DNA from: Chara braunii | Taxonomy: Eukaryota > Streptophyta > Charophyceae > Charales > Characeae | DNA: 48,013 nt | Direction: 5' to 3' | Assembly (NCBI GenBank): GCA_003427395.1 | Contig: BFEA01000007.1 | Location: 7,145,171 to 7,193,183 of the forward strand | Part shown: piece after piece, positions 10,501-21,690 of the stretch | How the letters are laid out: every line of letters begins with the position of its first letter | How positions within the stretch are numbered: position 1 is the stretch's first letter | Program-made: the position numbers and the translations under genes | The notes under the pieces: generated by a model | The model's database searches: none | Seen by the model: the letters and a program-made list of their open reading frames with translations, nothing else | What the model was told of the DNA's origin: nothing

Positions 10501-13500
10501 AGCAGATTGGGTGTGTACTAAACTCGGCTCGTAGTAGCTGAGGGAGACTGGCAAGAAATGAGTTCGCCCATCGTTGTTGACGTCACCTCCCTTTTCGAGC
10601 GATGATAATGCATAGCATCGCTTACGAAAGTGACCAGCACTGATGACCTGCGAACTGAGGGAGCTAGAGAGTGAGAAGAGAGCGTCGCACGTGCTCGGGG
10701 AAGTTGGTGGCTTTTTGTTGATGTTGCAGATGGAACCATAACATTTTCTGTTGATGTCTCCTCTGTCGAGTGCTTCCCACTTACAAGCCTGCAGCGACTC
10801 TGCCAGTCTCGGATATTTGTACAATTACGAGCACAGGCCATTGAGTGTACAGGGTTTACGGGCTCTTGCTAAAGCGCCAAGTGATCCACACCTCCTACCG
10901 AGAGTTTGTTGCTTCTGATAAGAGGTTTGTCTTCTTGTGACGTAAGGCTGAGCGCGTTCGTATGAGATAGACATGGACTGTTGACAGTAACTACGGTAGT
11001 GGCTCGTGCACTCGCAGGTAGTCTACTGCATACATTGGCCATCAGGGTGCGTGGAAGAGTGTAGATCGGACGGGTTGGTGTTATCCTCGATAGACTACTG
11101 GGGTGTAAGTAAAGATGATTTGGTCATAGGAGGCCATGGACGGTGGTATGATAGTATTGGGCAAGTGTATTGAGGGTACTCGCTGGAGTCAAGACGCAGC
11201 GGAGGGATACGTGCTAATGTACTTCTCTTGTTTATGTCTTTAAATGCTTTTGTCTGGGTTATGACATCTGTTTTTGCCTATTCAATACCCTTTAGTGGTG
11301 ACATGTGACTTTTCCTTCCCCTTCCTAGCCGCAAAACGGCTCGGCTCTTGTCACGGTGTGACGGAGGCGAGGGATCAAGTAGGAGATAAGGCATCAATGC
11401 GATGACTCCGGTTTCAGCCTATGACGAGTATAGCTGAAGCAGAGTTCGAGGGTTGGGAAGGTCCGATTTCCCGACACTGAATGGTACCTGTTTAAACACA
11501 TATTGGTTGAGGAGGAAAGTTGCATAAGGTCTTATGGTTCTCGATCCAGTGAAGCTGACTGACAAGTGATCCTCAATCGAGAGACTTTAACGACCGACCA
11601 GGTGAAATGTGAATGAACCAACCAGATAAGAGAATGCCCTTTCTTGATCGATTACCTTCTATGTATGCTTAATTTTGTCTTATTGTGATACAAGATACAT
11701 CTCACCCTGGTCGTTTCGTCTCTCCCTTTAAATCGATTGGCCTTTCTGTTGTCGGACCTCTTTCGATAGCCCTCATGGGTTTTTCTCGTCAGACGGAGGT
11801 CGATGAATCGGTGATACAACACCCTGATTGAGGTTGGTGAGCTTAATGTTATGCGTTGGACATGTTTGTGCTTATCCATCAAGCTCTAGCCTACTAGTTA
11901 GAGGGTTGTATCCAGTCAATGTTCCGTCACAGGTGAAGGGGTGACTTTTTGGTGAGGGAAGGGTACTCAGAGTGCCCGTTCTTCTGTCCATGGGTGTCTC
12001 CTCATGAGCCGGAAGAAGTTTTTCCTAAGGAAAGTTGCGTATCTTCTCGCCAAGCTCTCACTTAACGGGGATTAGTTGCGAGTGATGAGGGTAATCGGAC
12101 TACAGTTAAGTCGTCAAAAGTTTCTAACCTCTAGTAACCTCTCTGGAGTCGATCAGAATAGGGAACGAGAAAAATGAGGGATAAGAATGTCGGATCGCAC
12201 TAAACGGGCAAACACCAATGCAAAGCAGCCTGTTTGAGTATCCGACAGGCGTCGGCTGTAGTTTAGTGCTAAGTGAGGTCTGCGTTGTGTCTTGCCGAAC
12301 GTTGCTCTTATGCGTTATGCAAGCAAGGGTTCCTGGCAACCCCTGGGGAAGTCATGAACTCAAGGTAACCCCTAAGTGATGAACGGACAATATACAGATG
12401 TCATTGTACTGGTCGGATGATGTTACAGAGTCCATCCCGATTAGTGGCCTAGTGAGGCTTGTCGTGAGAAATGGTAAAAGAAGTCTCTAAAGGTCGAAGT
12501 CATTTGAAAACTCAAGTCAGCTACGAAACTGCATGGTTAAACTCTTGCAACCTCTCTGTAGAAAACTGAGCAGTGGAACAGGTTCTTGGTAGAGAGCGAT
12601 GGTGTAATTGGAGTGACTGATTGGAAAGCGCTACCTCCAACTATCAACGGAAGATCAGAGTCTGTATCAGCGCTCATTTCACCAGATGCTGCCCTCTGTG
12701 AATATCCCCTTTTAGTTATCCCGCTTCAGCATTTTATTCCCGTTCAACGCTAATACTCAGGGGCACCAATGGAAAGTGCTCGGAATTAGGACGGGGCCAG
12801 TAAAGGGAGAAACCATTGAGTGACATATCAAGCGAAAAGTGGCTGATCAGCAGAAAGCCAGCCACCTAGTTGAAGGGTGACAATGAAAATCAGAAAGAGA
12901 ATCGTGAGACTAGCAGCAATCAACCGTGCTCCAACCGATTTCTTACCCCACGTGAATGGACATAGTGTACTGGTCCGATAACCAATTGTCGGTCTGGGAC
13001 TTTTGGTAGCCTACTGATATCTCTGCAGGGAACAGACGTTGAGAGCTTCGTGCACAAGTTGAGATATTGTACGCCATAAAGTCTCCCCTAACCCTGGTGA
13101 AAAAAGGGGGGGAATGAATAATTTCAGTACCTTGACAATGCCTTGCTCGTTCTACCGGGACAAAGCTGTAGGTTGGGAAGAAAGAATTATTAAGGACCTC
13201 CAATGCTGCTAAGGAGTTATGAGAACACAAACACTGAAATTTGTGAAAAGGCAAAAGTTTATTGAATATGTTATCTATTATCATGGTTCAAATGGGGAAT
13301 TACACAGTTCATTCTCTTTAGTAGATTTAGTTGATCAAGCAAGAGAGTCCGCAAAAGACCAGTAGTGAATTCCTCCTTTCACAATCACTCCATATCAAGG
13401 AAACGGGTAATTGTCAGGAACTCTGTGCATCTTAAGAGTTTGATCAGCGAGGCAAACAACTCAGACACATCATTCGAGACAATCAAAGTCAGTGGATCGG

Positions 13501-13640
13501 TAATCAGTTGTTCTACAATTATGGTCATCCATATCACCAAGAGGTAGTAATACTCTCGAAGTTCTCGCCACAAAGCAGCCAGTGTGCAACTGCTTGCTCT
13601 CATAGTAACATTTAACCTTAGTCTGAACTGAGCGAACCCT
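7561..13640. other. About 6 kb without a convincing gene
   Basis: Mostly unique-looking, moderately GC sequence with many short open frames on both strands and no recognisable domain, tRNA or rRNA. Local features: a hairpin with 11-bp arms AAACTAAGGGG/CCCCTTAGTTT at 8270-8280 and 8303-8313; a second one around GGCTTAT/ATAAGCC near 8626-8657; and one 112-residue ORF at 9256-9594. It is probably decayed transposon sequence. Confidence 0.5.
9256..9594 (+). CDS. Hypothetical 112-residue acidic ORF
   Basis: ATG at 9256, TAG at 9592-9594. The product is hydrophilic, with an N-terminal half containing short alternating hydrophobic stretches and a C-terminal half rich in Glu, Asp and Arg. I recognise no domain and see no signal peptide or membrane segment. 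The composition is more protein-like than neighbouring frames, but there is no relative in the window and no promoter that I can identify. It could be a chance ORF or a fragment of a decayed element. Confidence 0.2.
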   Translation: MSGDGSIVTAILDYSYNRQEARLKINVEGGREGEMRADPGLQMVITKARDRAERRCLRDDVTDEIQVTITYLDEEASTDTLEREQQHLDRDSEAESGASDRETNLQSWNRPD

Positions 13641-13739
13641 CGATCGTTGTCATCCAGTATGAGGGTCAGTATTAATTTGACATTATCACCACCACAAGAC
13701 ACCGGTCAATCTCAACATCTACTTCAATCCATAAGTGCA

Positions 13740-14233
13740 GTACAATCATTTTCAGTTTCGGAGACCGTCTTTACCAGTCTCAATAAAGTTGTTTCCAGGG
13801 ATGCCTTTCGGTATCAATACGTCAGTGCAAACGGTTTCAGGAGGGGAGATATATCAAATTTTGCGTCCTCACCAGCTTCGCAAGTGGCACTATCTATGAT
13901 CTGAGGCCATATATAAAGAAGGGAAAGGAGACCCATGAGCACTTTGACTCGGTCTGGTTCTCTGCGGTCGGGTACCTTGAGGAGAGAGAAAGAGAGTTGG
14001 ACAGAAATGGTACCAAACTGATTCGCAGCCTTGGACCTAAAATCTACACAGATTATCCCAGACCTCCAGTGCCCTATACTCTTACAGACGGCTCTCACTG
14101 GGGTGACCTGATTGATTTGGCCAAGAGGTACATCTCTCCTGCAAAGATTGATTACGAGGCAGTAACCGAACCTTCCGAGTTCCCACATCTCAGGCGGGGT
14201 ATTTTCTCTCAGCCATATCTTCCTACATTATAA
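13740..14233 (+). pseudogene. Accessory ORF family remnant outside E1 and E2
   Basis: The clear part runs from about 13815 to the TAA at 14231-14233 in the frame of ATG 13997. It contains CKRFQEGRYIKF, aligning with ETCGKGHIIF of E1 copy 1, then GYLEERERELDRN opposite YVSLERTKEWLEK, and SHWGDLIDLAKRYI opposite KNWMPLLDAIAKI. The first 25 or so residues are in the frame of 13647-13904, so a frameshift lies near 13810. No gag or pol follows; at 14234-14700 I see nothing coding. Either a third element was lost around it or the module moved separately. The function is unknown. Confidence 0.5.
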
Positions 14234-14779
14234 GAGGAGTTATGTGTCATGGTTGATTTCTGTATCATGGGTCTTGGAGGAAAATGCTCAGAGCTTGCAG
14301 GTTTCAGGTGACTCTGTATTCAAAGGCCACAGCCTCAGAGAGTACGGAGACATGGTCCTAAGCACAAGAAATGCACAACAAAATGAGGGATAGTTTGAAA
14401 GTTCAGAGGGATGAGTGAGGACCCTTGACTGGTGTTCGCCGTGTTCCCTACATGTGCACTTTCTGAGGCTATTATGAGTTTTCATTTTTCCCTCACCTGA
14501 CTTTGTTTTGTCATTGCTCGAGTCAGTTGGTCTTGCTTCTTGCATTGTCATGCTTGATGATTGCATTTCTCTAAAGGTTTTGTCACAGTTATCAAAATCA
14601 GATTGACATAATTGATGCATGCATAGCATTCCACAATTTTATGATTATTATTTGCACGATTCCCTGCTGTTCCGAATCAAAATAAAAGATTTCTAACACC
14701 GGGGATCGGCGAAGACCGTAATTGAAGGGTCTCGCTCGAAGCCGGACGCACACAACAGGAAGGGATTTGCATTATTTAA

Positions 14780-16690
14780 TTTATTTTATTTACTGCAATC
14801 ACATCCAAAACCCTGCGTGACAGCCTGTTGGCTTTCCGGTCGCCTGAAATGATCCGACTGGAAAAAGTGTGACAATGCACTAGCGGGATTACCGGCGGGA
14901 TAAGAAAATGGAACTAGTATAGAGGAAAGTGGCGGGGACTTGAGATGTCCTAAGGGAACCATGGACCAACACAAGAAATAATGACGCAAGCAAACGACAC
15001 CGTTGAGATCGAGAATCTAGACGGTGGAAAATAATAGCACCACTAGTGTTGGGGGCAAGGGGGAGAGTCATGAAAGAAAAGGAAGTAAAATATTAGTGTT
15101 GGGAGGGCTGCCCAACAGTCCGAGATATCTCGGACTAGCTAGGCATAAGGAAATACAGCCTCAAGAGGCTCAACATGATAAAAATGTTGTCCAAAGAAAA
15201 TCGGAGCAAAAGGGGCTAAAAATTGGACAAACGGAGGCAAAATGGAGCCCCTTAGGAGTATGGGGTTGCCATTGTTGAAGTCCGAGATATAATGGCCAAG
15301 TGTCGGGCATGAATCTGGCCATGAATGAGGTCCCAAGGCCTAGAAAGAGGGTGCACAGCAATTTGACACTTGTCACAACTAAAATAAAAGAAAAAAAGAA
15401 AGAAAAATGAGAGAAAAATGAGGGAGAATGAAACAAAAAGGGAGAAAAGAGTGCAGGAGAGTGTATCGGCCTATTGGGACTTGCACAATAGGGACTGGCA
15501 GGTCCCAACTGTGACCTCATCCCTCCTAGAATGAGGGAGGGTAATCCGGATTGCAGAGATATAACCCTTCGGGCCATATCTCAAAAACATATGAATTAAA
15601 AAGAAAAAAATGAGAGAAAATGCAAAAGAGAAATGACCGGTTTTCTTTTGGAACCATGGATCTGAGATCAGATCTCATGGTGGAGAGGAACTAGCCGTTT
15701 TTTGTGGGCCAGATCAAAACGGCTAGCTCCGGAATGAGGTGGCAGCCGAAAATGGAAAGAAAACAAAAAAGGGAAAGAAACAAAACTGTGCATTTGGCCC
15801 AAAAAGAGAGCTAGATGCACCAAAAATTGAAAACTGGACTTAGGGGCTCCAATTTGAAGCAAGGGCTACTTGGGGGTGCCACGAAATATTGTTGGCCTTG
15901 AATCTTAACCAGATCCAAGGCTGAAAATGTGCCGCTGCATGGAAAAATATCTCGGCTACCCAAAATGGGGTACAAACTGAAAAAATCGAGAAAAAAACCC
16001 ACTAGGCATTTTTCTCTCAAGTAAAGTTGCCCCTTGGGCATGAGGACCCAAGGGGGCAACATTTTTGAGGTGAAAAGGAGACCGAAGTAGGCCAAGAGGC
16101 AATCCGAGTTTGTACCAACCACTCGGACTGCATGTACTTGGCCAAAATGAGGTCCGGGTACCTCCGAAAGGGCATAGTAGTAAACTTTTGCCTTGGGGGT
16201 ACCTCGGTTCACTTCAAGGCACATGGGGAGGCCCATGGGCTGGCCGGACTGCTGGTTTCAGCCTACATAAGCTGGAAATTCAGTCCGCCACTTTCACAAT
16301 TGCCTCAGGAGTGCCCATGCTGCCCAAGTGAGCTCATAGGAGCACTTTTTTACTTGGAGAGAGGAGAGGGGAACCCATGCGAGTTTAGGAGCTTGGTAGA
16401 GGCCATGAGCTAGGGAGAGGAGCTCTAGAGACTAGTGGCAGTGAGGCTGGCCCTAGGAAGGTGATCCTCCATAGCCCCCTGGGTGTGAGGAAGAGAGAGA
16501 GGCTAGAGGGAGTTTCATTTGCCCTCCTAGAGGGGAAGACTCCATAGCTATGGTGATTGGAGCTTATGGTAGCTTGGGAGAAAGTGAGAGAGGAAGGAGA
16601 GAGGCTTGAAGAAGGAGGAAGCCATAGCCAAGGAGGATTCTGTGCAAGGAGGAAGAAGCCTCATCAAGGTTGAGACTCCATCCCCAAGAC
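14780..16690 (-). repeat. Hairpin-rich dispersed repeat, copy B (inverted)
   Basis: Diverged relative of 5826-7560 in the opposite orientation, with matching blocks in the same relative order when read on the minus strand. It contains a perfect 20-bp palindrome at 15117-15136, an 11-bp-arm hairpin CTAGCCGTTTT/AAAACGGCTAG at 15691-15726, a 13-bp-arm hairpin with one bulge at 16026-16060, and CATGGG/CCCATG near 16222-16238. The motif C-x-CGGACTGCA recurs near 16120. No coding potential is seen. Confidence 0.55.
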
Positions 16691-16721
16691 ATCAGCAAGG
16701 TGAGTGGAAGGAATAAGTTGT

Positions 16722-16936
16722 TTTTTCTCCTTCTTCTTCTTCTTCTTCTTCTTCTTCTTCTTCTTTTTTTCTTCCTCTTCTTCTTCTTCTTCTTCTTCTT
16801 CCTCTTGTCCTTTTTTCTTCTTGTTTTTCTCCTTCTTCATCTTCTTCTCCCTCCTCTCCTCTTTCCTCCTTCTCCTTTTATCTTCCTCTTCTTCCCTTTC
16901 TCATCTCTTCCTTCTTCCTCTTCTCCTTCTTCATCA

Positions 16937-16969
<33 letters not shown>

Positions 16970-16975
16970 CTTTGG
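16722..16975 (+). repeat. CTT-rich polypyrimidine tract
   Basis: About 250 bp almost purely C and T on the plus strand, mainly (CTT)n with CCT interruptions. Long open frames encoding Ser, Phe or Leu runs are artefacts of the repeat. It is the left edge of the satellite block. Confidence 0.95.
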
Positions 16976-18110
16976 GCTACTTCAAGTCTTGATTTTCACT
17001 TACATGTTAGTAGGAGATGCTCCGATTCTTTCATGGATGATATCAGACTCAATACTTGTAATTTGGCCTAATGTAGATCTTGCTTTTCACTCACATGGTA
17101 GTAGGAGATCCTTCGATTCTTCCATGGATGATCTCTTGCTCAAATCTTGTGATATCGCCTAGTGTGGATCTTGTTTTTCACTCACATGCTAGTAGGAGAT
17201 CTTCCGATTCTTCCATGGATAATCTCTTGTTCAACTCTTGTGATTTGGCCTAATGTAGATCTTGCTTTTCACTTACATGCTAGTAGGAGATCTTTCGATT
17301 CTTCCATGGATGATCTTTTGCTCAAATCTTGTGATATACCCTAGTGTAGATCTTGCTTTTCACTCACATGTTAGTAGGAGATGCTCCGATTCTTCTATGG
17401 ATGATCTCATGTTCAATTCTTGTGATTTCGTCCCAGTTTAGATCTTGCTTTTCACTCATATGCTAGTCGGAGATGCTCCGATTCTTCTATGGATGATCTC
17501 ATGCTCAACACTTGTGATTTGGGTTACTTCAACTCTTGCATTTCACTCACACACTAGTAGGTGATGCTCCGATTCTTTCATGGATGATCCCTTGCTCAAA
17601 TCTTGTGATATAGCCTAGTGTAACTCTTGCATTTTATTCACATACTAGTAGGAGATGCTCCGATTCTTTCATGGATGATTTCATGCTCAATACTTGTGAT
17701 CTGGTCTAGTGTAGATCTTGCTTTTCACTCATATGCTAGTAGGAGATGCTCCGATTCTTCGATGGTTGATCTTTTGCTCAAATCTTGCGATATAGTTTAC
17801 TGTAACTCTTGCTTTACACTCATATGCTAGTAGGAGATGCTCCGATTCTTTTATGGATGATCTCATGATCAATCCTTGTGATTTGGGTTACTTCAACTCT
17901 TTCTTTTCACTCCCATAACAGGTGATGCTCCGATTCCTCTATAGATGATCTCATGCTCAATACTTGTGGTTTGGTCTAATGTAAGTTTTGATTTTTACCC
18001 ATATGCTAATAGGAAGTACTCCAATTCTTCCATATGTGACTTCGTGTTCAATACTTGTGTTTTGGGACTAGTCTAGCTTGTGCTTTCCACTCACATACTA
18101 GATGATGACA
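16976..18110 (+). repeat. 91-bp satellite, subfamily 1, about 12 copies
   Basis: Each unit carries TAGATCTTGCTTTTCACTCA, then CTAGTAGGAGATGCTCCGAT and TTCCATGGATGATCTC. Unit starts at 17073, 17164 and 17255 give a 91-bp period. Later copies are more diverged (from about 17980). The unit length is not a multiple of three, so the open frames seen are incidental. Confidence 0.9.
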
Positions 18111-18300
18111 TTCCATTTCGAACTTGGTTGCATACATGAGCCATGAGCATGTGTTTAAGCAAGTCTCACTCACACACATGGCTCAACTCTAGCATGATGG
18201 CAGTTTATTTCAAACTTGGTTGCATACATGAACCATGAGCATGTGTTTGAGCAAGTCTCACTTACATACATGGCTCACTTCTCACATGATGATGTTCCGG
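18111..18300 (+). repeat. 92-bp satellite, subfamily 2, two copies
   Basis: AACTTGGTTGCATACATGA occurs at 18121 and 18213, a 92-bp period. The unit ends share TGATGACATTCC-like sequence with both neighbours, so it links subfamilies 1 and 3. Confidence 0.85.
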
Positions 18301-19890
18301 TTCATACTTAGTTGATCTTTCCTCCATGTGCATGTGTCCTCAACTAGTTTAAGCTTCTCATTGCAAACTTCATGAGTGTTGTGATGTTACGTTTCATACT
18401 TAGATGATCTCTCCTCTATGTGCATGTGCCTTTTCACTAGTTCAATCTTCTCATTGTCGAGTTCATGTATGTTGTGACGTTCCGGTTCATACTTAGTTGA
18501 TCTCTCCTCTATGTGCGTGTGCCTTTTCACTAATTCAATCGTCTCATCGTCAAGTTCATGTATGTTGTGATATTCTGGTTCATACTTAGTTGATCTCTCC
18601 TCTATGTGCATGTGTCTTTTTACTAGTTCAATCTTCTCATTGTCAAGTTCGTGTATGTTGTGATGTTTCGGTTCATACTTAGTTGATCTTTCCTCCATGT
18701 GCATGTGTCCTTCACTAGTTCAAGCTTCTCATTGTCAAGTTCATGTGTGTTGTGATGTTCTGGTTCATACTTAGATGATCTCTCCTCTATGTGCATGTGC
18801 CTTTTCACTAGTTCAATCTTCTCATTGTCGAGTTCATGTATGTTGTGACGTTCCTGTCAATACTTAGTTGATCTCTCCTCTATGTGTGTGTGCCTTTTCA
18901 CTAATTCAATCTTCTCATTGTCAAGTTCATGTATGTTGTGATGTTCCGGTTCATACTTACTTGATCTCTCCTCTATGTGCATGTGCCTTTTCACTAGTTC
19001 AATCTTCTCATTGTCAAGTTCATGTATGTTGTGATGTTCCGGGTCATACTTAGTTCATCTTTCCTCCATGTGCATATGTCCTTCACTAGTTCAAGCTTCT
19101 CATTGTCAAGTTCATGTGTGTTGTGATATCCCGGTTAATACTTAGTTGATCTCTCCTCCATGTGCAAGTGCCTTTCACTAGTTCTAACTTTTCATTGTCA
19201 AGTTCATGTATGTTGTGATGTTCCGGGTCATACTTAGTTGATCTTTCCTCCATGTGAATGTTTCCGTCACTAGTTGAAGCTTCTAATTGTCAAGTTTATA
19301 TGTGTTGTTATGTCTCGGTTCATACTTAGTTGATCTCTCCTCCATGTGCAAGTGCCTTTCACTAGTTCTAGCTTCTCATTGCCAAATTCATGTATATTGT
19401 GATGTTTCGGTTCACACTTAGTTGATCTTTCCTCCATGTGCATGTGTCTTTCACTAGTTCAAGCTTCTCATTGTCAAGTTCATGTGTGTTGTGATGTTCC
19501 GGTTCATACTTAGTTGATCTCTTCTCTATGGGCATGTACTTTGCACTAGTTCAATCTTCTCATTGTGAAGTTCGTGTGTGTTGTGATGTTCTGGTTTATA
19601 CTTAGTTGATCTCTCATCAATGTGCATGTCCCTTTTCACTGGTTCAATCTTCTCATTGTCAAGTTAATGTGTGTTGTGATTTTCCAGTTCATACTTAGTT
19701 GATCTCTCCTTTATGGGCATGTGCTTTGCACTAGTTAAATCTGCTCATTGTCAAGTTCATGTGTGTTGTGATATTCCGGTTCATACTTAGTTGATCTCTC
19801 CTCCATGTGCATGTGCCTTTTCGCTAGCTCAACGTTCTCATTGTCTAGTTCATATGTGATTGAAGTATTCCGGTTCATACTTAGTTGATC
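18290..19890 (+). repeat. 92-93 bp satellite, subfamily 3, about 17 copies
   Basis: Each unit holds TTCATACTTAGTTGATCTCT, TCCATGTGCATGTG, CACTAGTTCAA and CTTCTCATTGTCAAGTTCAT. Starts at 18301, 18393 and 18486 give 92-93 bp. On the minus strand the 93-bp copies stay open as a 31-residue repeat (core EERSTKYEPEHHNIHELDNE) over three or more units at 18387-18704. No start context or gene structure supports translation. Confidence 0.9.
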
Positions 19891-19894
19891 TTTC

Positions 19895-19990
19895 ACTATG
19901 GGATGGGTGACCGACATTTGGCTGCTACTACTGTGGGATGGGTGACCGACATTTGGCTGCTACTACTATGGGATAGGTGACCGACGTTTT
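19895..19990 (+). repeat. 35-bp unit, three copies
   Basis: GGATGGGTGACCGACATTTG starts at 19901 and 19936, and a variant with GGATAGGTGACCGACGTTTT starts at 19971. The period is 35 bp. The 12-mer GGATGGGTGACC is also the box C sequence of plant 5S rRNA genes, but no other 5S sequence lies near it. Confidence 0.9.
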
Positions 19991-21339
19991 ATCAAAAACT
20001 AAATACTCACATATGGATTATCCAGTCACTCGCGCCTGATTGCCTGAATTGTTTGATCGCATGAGGATTGTTTGAGCTATGAAGGGTGATTGATTTGCTT
20101 CCGTAGGAGCAATTCGACTATTCGTTTGACTAACCGTTTGAATTGGAATTGATCAAGTAGTGGATGATTCCTGGGTGAGTCAACCCATTACTTGCGTATG
20201 TCATGACAAAAAGAAGAGAAAAGGAAAAAGGGAGTGTTCCATCAGGGGCGACTCCAAAAGTCCATAGGGAGGAGTAGAATATAAGGCAAAAACCGCAGGG
20301 ACAAAGGGTTAGAAAAAAAAGAGTCTTTGCGTAGCCTCAGTTGTTGATAAACTCCTTAGGAAGAATTGTCAATACCATAAGTTTGCTCTCTGCTAGACCA
20401 CCATATAAGCACCAGAGAGCGTGCTTATCCGCGAGAGAGAGAATGCAAGGACTGAGAGAAAAGAAAATATGAGTTTCCCTTAGACAACTTAGGACATAGG
20501 CAAGAAACTCCTTGAAATAAAAGAAGGAGTGACAGACGACTCGTGGTAGATAGCAGCTAGGGGTCAGACTGTGGGATGTTGATCCCAAAAGCTCTCAAAC
20601 CAGATCTAAGGGTTTTGACCCTTTGATATGAATATGTATGGGAAGTCGAGTGAGAATTTTGAATCATTGTTGACATGTGTGTGTGCATGTCTTTGCTTTG
20701 GTCTTCTGCAATTGAAGGAGAAGTCCTACATAAAGGACTTAAATTTCTGTTATCACTCGATAACAGGTCGGTCGTTGCAGATTCAACTTTTCCCCCTTTT
20801 GACTTGATACCCACATCTAAAGTCGAACCCTATGATCAGTAAAACTGTCACCTGTGGTCATTGCCTAAATGGTCCTAGTCACTCTCAATGGTCCTTTGAA
20901 GAAATGTGAGGGGGATGGGCTTACGTCTCAGGAAAAGATAGAGCTGCGTTACATGGTTTGGGAAGTGGGGGACATAGTCTGAGGTGTGGATTGATGGTTG
21001 ACTCCGCTAGTGCATGGCATGTGGATTGTCTTTGCATTATCATGTGCAGGTCTGTTTTGTTCGTGGGTTTTGGATTGAATCTGCGCTTGACATCGTGAAG
21101 AGTCCTGGGCGAACAACACTTGTGACAATGGAAAGGGTTCCCGGCGGTAATACTCTCATACTCATTATGATCTTATATAAATCTTGTGCTAATTGTTAAC
21201 AGTTGTGACATTATTTGTTCAGTAGGATAGAGAGTCTTAACAACTAGGAAAGTCGGATAGATTCGGTCATCAAAAAATTAAAGCATAGAGCGGAAATAGA
21301 CTACCATTAAAATGTTCGACCTGAAATACGTAGCGGGTC
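19991..21339 (+). other. Upstream part of the E2 5' LTR or unrelated spacer
   Basis: No gene is seen. Four compact hairpins lie close together: GGGAT/ATCCC at about 20577-20588, AAGGGT/ACCCTT at about 20609-20624, AAGTCCT/AGGACTT at 20721-20740 and CTGTTATC/GATAACAG at 20747-20766. The left end of the E2 LTR could not be found, so this may or may not belong to it. Confidence 0.4.
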
Positions 21340-21670
21340 AGTTCTAGTTGTATTACCGCGCGTACCCCATTTCATGCTACAGCGATCGAGCAAACGCCCT
21401 CGGTCGACCTACCTCTGCTCAGGCATGTAAAAGCCTTCACACCTGGGCCGGTAGCTCAGCAGGGATACGCCTACCTGTGGATGGTGACAGCCCCTCGGGT
21501 AGAGGTAAGTTGTACCTCGCGACGTCCTGACCTGTCGCAGGGCGTCGTGAGAGGTATAGCACGCGCGCACCGTTGGAGTGGTGACAAGTTGTTTTCTTCG
21601 AAAATATCCTGCGTGATACGACCGTGAGGTTCAGTGCTCCTAGCGGGGTGTGAGACCACCACGCGCGACA
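21340..21670 (+). mobile_element. E2 5' LTR, 3' portion (R-U5)
   Basis: This segment aligns with the reverse complement of the E3 LTR ends (30573-30900 and 43951-44280): shared blocks GAGCAAACGCCCTCG, GACCTACCTCTGC, GGTAGCTC-GC-GGGATACGCC, GGTGACA and AGGTAAGTTGT. It ends in ACA at 21670, two bases before a PBS. It includes a TATA-like TGTAAAAG at 21426-21433 where E3 has TATAAAAG. The remaining LTR upstream is not delimited. Confidence 0.8.
21471..21536 (+). promoter_or_regulatory. E2 leader: three hairpins around a splice donor
   Basis: Hairpin 1 pairs 21471-21480 with 21491-21502 around a TGGTGACAGC loop. Hairpin 2 is AGGTA-AGTTG-TACCT at 21503-21517 and contains the donor AG|GTAAGT (GT at 21505-21506). 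Hairpin 3 is GCGAC/GTCGC at about 21519-21538. E3 keeps the same three pairings with different stem sequences. Confidence 0.55.
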
Positions 21671-21672
21671 GG

Positions 21673-21690
21673 TGGCGCCGTTGCCGGGGA
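21673..21690 (+). promoter_or_regulatory. E2 primer binding site, tRNA-Asp type
   Basis: TGGCGCCGTTGCCGGGGA is complementary to the 3' end of plant-type tRNA-Asp(GUC), which ends CCCCGGCAACGGCGCCA. It sits two bases (GG) after the LTR end, as in E3. Confidence 0.85.

Noticed and set aside
10468-10841. Two overlapping minus-strand ORFs of 107-118 residues
   Set aside because: Low-complexity Ser/Arg-rich products in competing frames, with no motif or context.
13385-13702. 105-residue minus-strand ORF
   Set aside because: Hydrophobic and partly protein-like, but it has no relative in the window and sits opposite the plus-strand accessory remnant region.
16670-17162. Ser/Phe/Leu-rich ORFs over the CTT tract
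   Set aside because: Repeat-derived; all three frames are open with homopolymeric products.
16976-19990. CRISPR-like regular spacing
   Set aside because: Whole units are repeated with no unique spacers, so it is a satellite; the genome is eukaryotic.
21451-21475. tRNA-like GGTAGCTCAGC box A sequence in the LTR leader
   Set aside because: No acceptor stem, T arm or box B at the right distance; it is better explained as part of the conserved leader.
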